Assembly: GCA_017544745.1 (NCBI GenBank)
Contig: JAFYDO010000224.1
Location: forward strand, 1 to 8,042
Length of the DNA: 8,042 nt
Reading direction: 5' to 3'
Source: Treponema sp.
Lineage (GTDB): Bacteria; Spirochaetota; Spirochaetia; Treponematales; Treponemataceae
Under the pieces are notes generated by a model. That model searched no databases and was not told the origin of the DNA. It was given only the letters and a program-made list of their open reading frames with translations. Of this stretch, positions 1-5,951 are shown piece after piece. How positions within the stretch are numbered: position 1 is the stretch's first letter; every line of letters starts with the position of its first letter. Position numbers and translations under genes: made by a program.

Positions 1-1087
1 AATCTTCGATTCCCGGTGTTGCAAAATGTCTTATTAAAAAGCCCTTTTCCTTTACGCGTTTATAAAGCTCTTCGCCCCCGATTGACGGATGACGCGCAAA
101 CAAAAAGTTTGTCTTGCTTTCTAATACATAAAAACCACGAGACTTTAAAAAGTTATAGAATTTATCGCGTTCTTCGGCTACCTTGCGGGCACAGTCTGCA
201 TAGTACGCAGGATTTTCGCAAGCAACACAGCCTGCAACCTGAGCCACCGCATCAAGCGGAAAGTGATTTACGCTGTTTTTTACTGTGGTAATTGTATTTA
301 TAAGCTGGGGCGAAGCAACAACATAGCCAAGACGCATACCTGCAGCACAAAGACTCTTGGAAAAAGTACGTACAATAAGCAGGTTAGAAAATTCCTTAAG
401 CAGCGGGATGCAAGACTCTCCGCCAAAGTCTACGTATGCTTCGTCCACAATAAAGATTTTGTCGGGATTGGCACGCAGCAGCATCTGTCTAACCTGCTCA
501 CGGGTCAAGCCAAGACTTGTAGGTGCATTAGGATTTGCAAAAATAAGTCCACCGCCGTTGTTCTTTACACGCTTAAGCATTTCGTCTGTATCCAGTGTCC
601 AGTCATCCTTGAGCGGCACCTGGTCCATAGGAATATTATAAAAGCCTGCGTAAACAGGATAAAAGCTGTAGGTAAACTGAGGCATTACAAATTTTTTACC
701 GCTGTCAAAAAAAGCATAAAACACAAAGGAAAGAACCTCGTCGCTGCCGTTTCCGCTGTAAATCATATCCGGAGTTACTGTAAAAGGAATGCGGTCGCGT
801 TCGTCTGGAGAAACTGTTCCGTCTGCAGCTGTATGAGCACGACAAAGCACACCGCCTGTTTTATTAATCATATCTGCAATTTTGGCATGCAGTTCGTTAG
901 AATCCGGATCTGGATACAAAGCAAGCTTCTGCGGCTGAGTGTTTACAAAGTCAGTCACAGCCTTTATTACGGCCGGACTAGGCGCATAAGGATTTTCATT
1001 TGCATTGAGCTTAACATAAACCCTGTCCTTAGGCTGTTCGCCCGGAACATAAGGATTCAAGCCCTTCATTCTTTCTGAAGTAATCAT
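1..1087 (-). CDS. hisC: Histidinol-phosphate aminotransferase (partial, C-terminus outside window)
   Basis: The frame is open for 362 codons from the ATG at 1087 to the left edge, with no stop in the window, so the C-terminal end is missing (probably a few tens of residues, including the late substrate-binding Arg of the family). HisC is a cytoplasmic, PLP-dependent fold-type I aminotransferase that converts imidazole-acetol phosphate and glutamate to histidinol phosphate. Seen in the translation: an N-terminal LNANENPY (27-34), YPDPDS (58-63), SGNGSDEVL (111-119), NPNAPT (185-190, cofactor loop), DEAYVDF (215-221, Asp215 expected to bind the pyridine nitrogen), the PLP Schiff-base lysine Lys244 in RTFSKSL, and MRLGY (251-255, Arg expected to bind phosphate). 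An extra stretch of about 25 residues lies near 77-104, before SGNGSDE. The gene is divergent from the next gene, with a 68-nt spacer. No Shine-Dalgarno sequence precedes the ATG; an in-frame ATG at 1069 is a less likely start because it would trim the N-terminus. Other class I/II aminotransferases of similar sequence (broad aromatic or phosphonate enzymes) cannot be fully excluded. Confidence 0.9.
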   Translation of the reverse strand, partial: MITSERMKGLNPYVPGEQPKDRVYVKLNANENPYAPSPAVIKAVTDFVNTQPQKLALYPDPDSNELHAKIADMINKTGGVLCRAHTAADGTVSPDERDRIPFTVTPDMIYSGNGSDEVLSFVFYAFFDSGKKFVMPQFTYSFYPVYAGFYNIPMDQVPLKDDWTLDTDEMLKRVKNNGGGLIFANPNAPTSLGLTREQVRQMLLRANPDKIFIVDEAYVDFGGESCIPLLKEFSNLLIVRTFSKSLCAAGMRLGYVVASPQLINTITTVKNSVNHFPLDAVAQVAGCVACENPAYYADCARKVAEERDKFYNFLKSRGFYVLESKTNFLFARHPSIGGEELYKRVKEKGFLIRHFATPGIED

Positions 1088-1093
1088 AAGATG

Positions 1094-1099
1094 ATTTTA
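1094..1099 (-). promoter_or_regulatory. -10 element of hisC, leaderless geometry
   Basis: Read on the minus strand, TAAAAT at 1099-1094 is followed by a 6-nt spacer (CATCTT) and then the hisC ATG at 1087. A 17-nt spacer upstream reaches TAGAAA (1122-1117), which matches the -35 consensus at 4 of 6 positions. Transcription would start at or next to the A of the ATG, and no Shine-Dalgarno sequence is present. The sequence and spacing are seen directly; leaderless initiation is inferred. Confidence 0.45.
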
Positions 1100-1143
1100 C
1101 TAATTTACACTTTTTTTTTCTATCATTTTTCAATTTTTTGGTG

Positions 1144-1149
1144 TACAAT
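1144..1149 (+). promoter_or_regulatory. -10 element of the 641-aa gene, leaderless geometry
   Basis: TACAAT at 1144-1149 matches the -10 consensus at 5 of 6 positions and is followed by a 6-nt spacer and the ATG at 1156. No Shine-Dalgarno sequence lies before that ATG. The best -35 match is poor (CTATCA at 1120-1125, 18-nt spacer), but T tracts at 1111-1119, 1126-1130 and 1134-1139 surround it. The predicted transcription start falls on the start codon, so a leaderless mRNA is the simplest reading. Confidence 0.45.
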
Positions 1150-1155
1150 AATTGT

Positions 1156-3081
1156 ATGGCCACATCCGCAAATTTAAGCTCTATAATCCGGTATTATGCC
1201 GAAAAACAAAAGTCTCCTTTTATTGACCAGCGTGAATTCTGTACCTGGATAAAAAAGTATGCAGAACATCATGTAGAAGAACAGGCAGAGCTGGTAAAAT
1301 ACCTGGGAGACCCAACCGGAACCGTTACTGCAGAGCTTGCGGGCCTTGAACAAAAACATCTTGCTGCTGTAATTCCAAACGGCAACAAAAAGATGATTAT
1401 TTCCATTGCTTATTTTTCTGTAAAATATACTGCTGTTTACAAAGAGCTTATTAAAAACGAATCAATTCCGTATCCGGTAGAAACAGATCTTCCAAAAAAG
1501 TTTCCATCAACAATTCTGGAACGAAAAGCGGCACAGGAATACTTTATTCAGAATATGAACGAAGAGCCTTCCAAATCGCAGAATCTGTATGTGGTTGTTT
1601 TTCCGCGTGACCTGCCGGCATTGCTTTTACCTGCCTGCGTTCCAATCAAGATTCTGGTAGAATCGTCACAGATGAAGATTCGCAAGGTACTCAAGAAGGA
1701 AGAGTATCACGATTACTTTTTGAAAAAGCTTCGTTCTGCAAATCCGTCTAAAGAAATCTCTGTTAAGAATTTCTATTCCGCTTTTGTAGACAAGGATTAT
1801 AACGGCTATATTGATGTAACCGACGGCGACCAGTATTATCTTTGGAACCAGTTGTGTTATTTTGTTCGCCAGGATTTTGAAAAGATTCAGGATCGCACTG
1901 CCGATGATACAAGCTTGCTTCAGGCAATTTCTATTTCGGAGATTCACAGCTCTTATCTCAAAGAAAAATTCCAGACAGACAGAAAACGCGAAGAAGCTTT
2001 AAAAGAACTGCAGTCAAATCTTGCAAATCCGCCTTACTTTTTTTCTACACCGCAGATTCTTAAATTTCAGGATAAACACGGAAAGCTTTTGTTTGGTCAG
2101 TATTCCGAAGAAGATCTTAAGGATACCCTGCTCAAACTGTCTACCGAAAGCGAAGACAACACCCTTCCAAAGCTTGTGGTATTTAAGGTTGCTTCGGGCA
2201 CACGCTATTACATTTACAAAAACAAGGTAATTTCGCTCATTGTGCGTCTTTGTAACGAAGCCCACGATACTATAAAAGAAATGCTGGTAAACCAGTGGTA
2301 TGAGTCTTTGCTTGAATATACCAAGCTTCCCGAAATGACAAATAAAGACAAGTTTGAAAAGAAGCTGGAGCTTCTGGTAGAAGATAATTCGCCTGTGCTT
2401 TATGCCCTGCTTACTGCAAACTTTATTACCCTGCTCTCTGCCGAAAAAAATCTGGACGACTCACTCAGTACCTTCCAGCTTTTTGCAGACGGAAAGCTTT
2501 TGCCTTACAGCCATCTGCTCATGCTGCGCAGCGAAGACATTCTTGCAGAAGCCAAAATGAGGCTTCCGTTTATATATACAATTCCGCTCATTTCGTGGAT
2601 TATCGGACTTTTCCGTTCGCGAAAAATTGAAAAACAGAAGCGTGAAGCAAAGGAAAAACAGCTGCACGAAGAAGTTGATCCTATGTCGGTTCTTGATAAC
2701 GAAGAAGGCGGAACAAAAACCAAAAAGAGCCGTCACGAAGCACTTGCCGATAAAGCCAAGGAGCTTGCAGCAGAATTTATTCCGGAAGGCTCTACTGTTG
2801 ACCGCGAATTAAACTTCCTTGCAAAACAGTGGAACCGCATGATTTCAAAAGAAGCCTACAACAATCTTACCGAAGATGTTAACTCGCTTATACGCGATTA
2901 TACACGTCGTGTCTGCAATACTCTTACCGCTCAATCCTTTACAAAAGAGCGCATAGAAAACCTTGCAGATGCCCTTGTACGTACACCAAACATGCAGAAG
3001 ATTCAGGACCAGAAGGCCCTTACAGAATACGTTCAGTTGTACATGATAAGGCTTGTAAGCAACTCACCAAAGAAAAATTAG
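1156..3081 (+). CDS. Uncharacterised 641-residue protein, probably spirochaete-specific
   Basis: I do not recognise a named family. The product is 641 residues, mostly helical and charged, with no N-terminal signal peptide. Visible features are an EF-hand-like acidic loop at 212-223 (D-x-D-x-N-G-x-I-D-x-x-D); a beta-rich patch around 338-365 (LVVFKVASGTRYYIYKNKV); a single hydrophobic segment at about 470-486 (LPFIYTIPLISWIIGLF), followed immediately by a very basic, coiled-coil-like stretch (488-504) and a Glu/Lys-rich linker (505-540); and a helical C-terminal domain (545-636). A hydrophobic segment followed by basic residues could be a membrane anchor or an amphipathic helix, with most of the protein cytoplasmic. 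The ATG at 1156 is chosen over an in-frame TTG at 1138 because a -10-like hexamer sits 6 nt before the ATG and overlaps the TTG-ATG interval. Codon use resembles the neighbours. It stands alone between hisC (divergent) and ssb (same strand, 150 nt downstream), so context gives little on function. Confidence 0.85.
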   Translation: MATSANLSSIIRYYAEKQKSPFIDQREFCTWIKKYAEHHVEEQAELVKYLGDPTGTVTAELAGLEQKHLAAVIPNGNKKMIISIAYFSVKYTAVYKELIKNESIPYPVETDLPKKFPSTILERKAAQEYFIQNMNEEPSKSQNLYVVVFPRDLPALLLPACVPIKILVESSQMKIRKVLKKEEYHDYFLKKLRSANPSKEISVKNFYSAFVDKDYNGYIDVTDGDQYYLWNQLCYFVRQDFEKIQDRTADDTSLLQAISISEIHSSYLKEKFQTDRKREEALKELQSNLANPPYFFSTPQILKFQDKHGKLLFGQYSEEDLKDTLLKLSTESEDNTLPKLVVFKVASGTRYYIYKNKVISLIVRLCNEAHDTIKEMLVNQWYESLLEYTKLPEMTNKDKFEKKLELLVEDNSPVLYALLTANFITLLSAEKNLDDSLSTFQLFADGKLLPYSHLLMLRSEDILAEAKMRLPFIYTIPLISWIIGLFRSRKIEKQKREAKEKQLHEEVDPMSVLDNEEGGTKTKKSRHEALADKAKELAAEFIPEGSTVDRELNFLAKQWNRMISKEAYNNLTEDVNSLIRDYTRRVCNTLTAQSFTKERIENLADALVRTPNMQKIQDQKALTEYVQLYMIRLVSNSPKKN

Positions 3082-3094
3082 GCCAAATTCCGCA

Positions 3095-3132
3095 TTTTTT
3101 TCACTTTTTTTCATTTTTTTTCTCAAATTTTT
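3095..3132 (+). promoter_or_regulatory. Phased T-tract region upstream of ssb
   Basis: Runs of T occupy 3095-3101, 3105-3111, 3114-3121 and 3128-3132, with centres about 10, 9.5 and 12.5 bp apart; another T6 run is at 3146-3151. Tracts spaced near one helical turn are expected to bend DNA and often lie upstream of strong promoters. They also follow the stop of the 641-residue gene by 13 nt, but no stem precedes them, so this is not a recognisable intrinsic terminator. Confidence 0.4.
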
Positions 3133-3156
3133 GTAATAAGTCCCATTTTTTAGCAA

Positions 3157-3162
3157 TACTAT
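3157..3162 (+). promoter_or_regulatory. Candidate -10 element of the ssb promoter
   Basis: TACTAT at 3157-3162 lies in an A/T-rich stretch and would give a 5' leader of about 60 nt before the ssb ATG. The only -35-like hexamer nearby, TTGTAA at 3131-3136, is 20 nt away, which is longer than optimal, so the assignment is tentative. The overlapping TATATA at 3160-3165 is an alternative. Confidence 0.3.
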
Positions 3163-3168
3163 ATATGT

Positions 3169-3188
3169 CAGGAATTGTGATATTCCTG
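3169..3188 (+). promoter_or_regulatory. Inverted repeat in the ssb 5' region
   Basis: CAGGAAT (3169-3175) and ATTCCTG (3182-3188) are perfect 7-bp arms around a 6-nt loop. They sit just downstream of the candidate -10 and about 45 nt before the ssb start. No U tract follows, so it is not a terminator. It could be an operator near the transcription start or a hairpin in the leader. An 8-bp GC-only palindrome, CCGGCCGG (3195-3202), follows directly. Confidence 0.4.
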
Positions 3189-3231
3189 TGTGCTCCGGCC
3201 GGGCGCGAAATTCTATTTATGTGGGGTTGTT

Positions 3232-3726
3232 ATGAATCAGCTCAATTCAATTATTTTAGAGGGAAATGTTGTCAAAAAGGCAGTTCTGTCTAAGCCGACA
3301 GCAGGGTTTGTTGTATGTAAGTTTCCGCTTGCAGTTAATCGCAAAACAAAGTCTCCGGATGGTGAACAGCACGAAGAGGTTTCGTACTTTGATATTGAAA
3401 CTTATGGAGAAATGGCCGAAAAATGTTCAAAGTATTGCGACAAGGGTCAGGGAGTTCGTGTAGTAGGAAGACTCAAGCAGAGTCGCTGGAAGGAAAACGA
3501 TGTTTCCAAATCCAAGATTTATGTAGTTGCCGAGCACGTGGAATATAAGTTCCATAAACCAAAGCCGGAAGAAGTTGCGCAGGCAGCCGAAGAAAAGGCT
3601 GAGGCAACAGAACAGACTGAGGCAGAAGCTCCTGCAGAAACTACTCAGGAAGCTCCGGCAGAAGCACAGAAATCAGAGGAAGTAATTGCAGCCGAAAAGG
3701 CGGCAGAGGAGGTAGCTGTATTCTAA
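3232..3726 (+). CDS. ssb: Single-stranded DNA-binding protein
   Basis: SSB coats single-stranded DNA during replication, recombination and repair, and recruits partners through its C-terminal tip. The 164-residue product begins MNQLNSIILEGNVVK and carries a single OB fold over roughly residues 4-107: the strand starting with Gly11-Asn12, the FPLAVNRK segment (31-38), a SYFDIETYGEMAEKC segment (51-65), the glycine-rich KGQGVRVVGRLKQ turn (71-83) and a closing YVVAEHVEYK strand (97-106). Residues about 112-164 form a low-complexity Glu/Ala/Thr/Gln tail ending EEVAVF; the last residue is Phe as in classical SSBs, but the usual D-D-D-I-P-F tip is not conserved. The ATG at 3232 is preferred over an in-frame GTG at 3190 because GTGGGG lies 5 nt before it and the added N-terminus would not match an OB fold. 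The gene is not flanked by the ribosomal protein genes rpsF and rpsR that often accompany ssb. It overlaps the convergent U32 gene by 4 nt. Confidence 0.88.
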   Translation: MNQLNSIILEGNVVKKAVLSKPTAGFVVCKFPLAVNRKTKSPDGEQHEEVSYFDIETYGEMAEKCSKYCDKGQGVRVVGRLKQSRWKENDVSKSKIYVVAEHVEYKFHKPKPEEVAQAAEEKAEATEQTEAEAPAETTQEAPAEAQKSEEVIAAEKAAEEVAVF

Positions 3727-5921
3727 CGACGTTTTTTATTACCTTTTACTTTTAAAGCGGCACGCCTCTCGTTAGCGGCCTTATATTCTTCCATCTGCTG
3801 CGGAGAATAAAAACCGTCTTTCCAGTTAAAGCGGGAAATGCCCTGGAGAGGCTGCCCTTTTGCAAGTGAGGTAGAAATTGCTTTTATCTGACTGCGGCTA
3901 ACCTTTGTCTTTGAAAAGTCTATAAGGATTTTCTTAAAGCCCGAAGACTTAATAAACTGTACCTTGTCTACAATGCAGAAAGGCTCTTCCGGCATAACAA
4001 AGGAACCGTCAGCGGTAGAGTTTACCTTAAAGACCTTTTCTTCCTTGTCTTCAAAATAGGTAAAATCATAATCGGACGGAAGCTTAAAGCGCATGCGGAA
4101 CAAAGCCGGATATGCAAAGACAGGCACCAGAACTCTTGAACGCACATTCTGTTCCCAGGTTGCTTCGAGGTTGCGGCGGGAATCTTCGTAAGGCATTATA
4201 AAAGCACCAATATTCTGGTTTTCGAGCCAGGATGCAGCCCAGCGGTTAAAGGTATACAAATATGGTCCTGCAATAACCTTAACAGTTTTATCGCGGATCT
4301 TGTCCTGCAAAAGCTGAATATGAGCAAGATTGTTTGCAACAAAGTTTGTATAGCCGTCTGCAATAAGAGTTTCCAGCTGCTGCGCAAGTGCGGCTTCTTC
4401 GGAAACAGAACAGAACGGATCAAACGAAATATAAATCTGTTTTTTAGAAAAAGGCAGTACGGTCTTATGGTTGAGTAAATCATAGGAGGTTTCTGAATTG
4501 TATTCCAGAATTACGCGTACAGGATTGAGTCCCTGAACTGCAAAAAGATCTGGTACCGAAGAAACCTGAACATAAAGTCCATCAGGAAAATAATCCAGTT
4601 CCTTTGGTGCAACAGGAGTAATATCAAGAATAGGAAGCTTTTCGTCCTTAGGCTGCTTTCTGTAACGGCCAATATCATTTGGCAGCACGTGACGGTAATG
4701 CTTGTTACCGGTTTTATACTGCAAAAGGTATACTTCATCTCCGGTAGAAAAGCCTGTCGGAATATCAATCCAACGGCGGTCGCTTTTTTCTTCCAGCTCT
4801 ACCGTGCGTATCTTATGGCTTTCGCGGCCTGTATCATCCTTTTTGTGAATGCGGATTGAATCTCCCGGATCGGGGTCATAGGTGCCTCCCTTTAAGAAAC
4901 ACATCTGAACCTTTTCTCCAATTGCTTCTATGAGTCCGCGCTCTGCAGGCTTGGTTCCCGCAATTTTTCCAAGGTAGAGTCCTGTTCCGCCTGCCTGGTC
5001 TGGGTTTAATATTTTTTGTCCGGCATTTTCTACGCCATCCTTAAGGTTTTCAAAGCCGTACCAGTAGGTTGTTTTGGAGCGTGCAAAGTCCGAAGAAAGA
5101 ATGCGTTTGCCTGTTGCAAGTGCACCCTTTTTATCTTCTTTGTAGTGGTCTATTACATAACGGTAAGCGGCAACAACACTTCCTACATATTCTGCACTCT
5201 TCATGCGTCCTTCAATCTTAAAGGAATCTACACCTGCTTCTATAAGGTCCGGAATATAATCAATAAGTTCAAAATCGCACGGAGAAAAATAATAGCCCTG
5301 CTTCATTCCACCTGGAACTTCGGCAGTATAAAAACGGCGGCAGGCCTGTGCACACATTCCGCGGTTGGCAGATTTTCCGCCAAGGAACGAAGAAAAAAGA
5401 CAAAGACCCGATTCACTTACACAAAGCGCTCCGTGAACAAAAACTTCAAGGTCGGCACCTGTCTGGGTTTTAATCTGTTTAATTTCTTCAAGGCCAAGCT
5501 CACGCGCAAGCACTACGCGCTTTACTCCGTTTTTCTGCAATAGGCGTACTGCAGAAGAGCTTTCTATATTCATCTGGGTAGAAGCATGCAGCTCCATGTT
5601 TGGAAAGAATTCCTGAGCCATGCGCATAACAGCATAATCCTGAACAATGAGTGCGTCAGGACCAACCGCATTAAGGTAAGAGAGAAATCTATATAAACGT
5701 TCTGTCTCTTTTTCTTCGCAGACTGTGTTTACTGTTACATAAACCTTTTTATTCTGGCGGTGCAGGCTTTCTACCGCTGCCTCAAACTGATTCCACGCAA
5801 AATTTGTGGTACGCATACGGGCATTAAAGCTTTTTAAGCCCAGATATACTGCGTCTGCACCTTCGCCAATGGCTGCATCAAGAGATTCTAAGTTTCCCGC
5901 AGGAGCTAATAATTCTACCAT
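3723..5921 (-). CDS. Large peptidase-U32-family protein (probable RNA hydroxylase type)
   Basis: The 732-residue product has an N-terminal U32 domain (about 1-290), starting VELLAPAGNLESLDAAI, with GADAVYLGLKSFNAR (21-35) and the family signature at 159-177 (E-x-F-x-x-G-A-L-C-x4-G-x-C, where Phe176 replaces the usual aliphatic residue). Cysteines at 167, 174, 190, 194 and 215 are candidate iron-sulfur ligands, and DSFKIEGRMKS (232-242) is typical of the family. The remaining C-terminal half matches the architecture of long members such as E. coli RlhA (653 residues), and the protein ends in a basic tail (NKKRR). Characterised relatives (RlhA, TrhP, UbiU/UbiV) are oxygen-independent or prephenate-dependent hydroxylases of 23S rRNA, tRNA or ubiquinone precursors; the peptidase label is historical. 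Which RNA this one modifies cannot be told from sequence. The ATG at 5921 has no clear Shine-Dalgarno sequence and lies 30 nt after the stop of the lipoprotein gene, so co-transcription is likely. Its stop overlaps the end of ssb. Confidence 0.88.
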   Translation of the reverse strand: MVELLAPAGNLESLDAAIGEGADAVYLGLKSFNARMRTTNFAWNQFEAAVESLHRQNKKVYVTVNTVCEEKETERLYRFLSYLNAVGPDALIVQDYAVMRMAQEFFPNMELHASTQMNIESSSAVRLLQKNGVKRVVLARELGLEEIKQIKTQTGADLEVFVHGALCVSESGLCLFSSFLGGKSANRGMCAQACRRFYTAEVPGGMKQGYYFSPCDFELIDYIPDLIEAGVDSFKIEGRMKSAEYVGSVVAAYRYVIDHYKEDKKGALATGKRILSSDFARSKTTYWYGFENLKDGVENAGQKILNPDQAGGTGLYLGKIAGTKPAERGLIEAIGEKVQMCFLKGGTYDPDPGDSIRIHKKDDTGRESHKIRTVELEEKSDRRWIDIPTGFSTGDEVYLLQYKTGNKHYRHVLPNDIGRYRKQPKDEKLPILDITPVAPKELDYFPDGLYVQVSSVPDLFAVQGLNPVRVILEYNSETSYDLLNHKTVLPFSKKQIYISFDPFCSVSEEAALAQQLETLIADGYTNFVANNLAHIQLLQDKIRDKTVKVIAGPYLYTFNRWAASWLENQNIGAFIMPYEDSRRNLEATWEQNVRSRVLVPVFAYPALFRMRFKLPSDYDFTYFEDKEEKVFKVNSTADGSFVMPEEPFCIVDKVQFIKSSGFKKILIDFSKTKVSRSQIKAISTSLAKGQPLQGISRFNWKDGFYSPQQMEEYKAANERRAALKVKGNKKRR

Positions 5922-5951
5922 AGGGAAACTGTAACATAAAATGCTATGTTT

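Noticed and set aside
263..1078. Long plus-strand reading frame of 271 codons
   Set aside because: It is antisense to hisC, whose minus-strand translation has clear conserved aminotransferase motifs; the plus frame has biased, Cys/Lys/Arg-rich composition and no recognisable domain.
1138..1155. TTG start six codons upstream of the ATG of the 641-residue gene
   Set aside because: No Shine-Dalgarno sequence precedes it, and the six added codons contain the -10-like hexamer placed for the ATG at 1156.
3190..3231. GTG start giving ssb 14 extra residues
   Set aside because: The extra residues do not resemble an SSB N-terminus, while the ATG at 3232 has GTGGGG at good spacing and begins a typical SSB sequence.
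3691..3704. GCCG...CGGC hairpin near the end of ssb as terminator of the U32 transcript
   Set aside because: It has only four pairs with no following U tract and is explained by Glu/Ala codons of the ssb tail.
5016..5543. Plus-strand reading frame of 175 codons, and similar ones at 5946-6731 and 6756-7091
   Set aside because: They are antisense shadows of the U32 and lipoprotein genes, without ribosome binding sites or protein-like composition.
3723..5921. Annotation of the U32 protein as a protease or collagenase
   Set aside because: Characterised members of this family with the same cysteine pattern are hydroxylation enzymes acting on RNA or ubiquinone precursors; no protease catalytic residues are visible.
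5933..5950. Inverted repeat AACATA...TATGTT between the lipoprotein and U32 genes as a terminator
   Set aside because: The stem is only 6 A/T-rich pairs, and on the transcribed minus strand no U tract follows; the T run lies on the other strand, where nothing is transcribed toward it.
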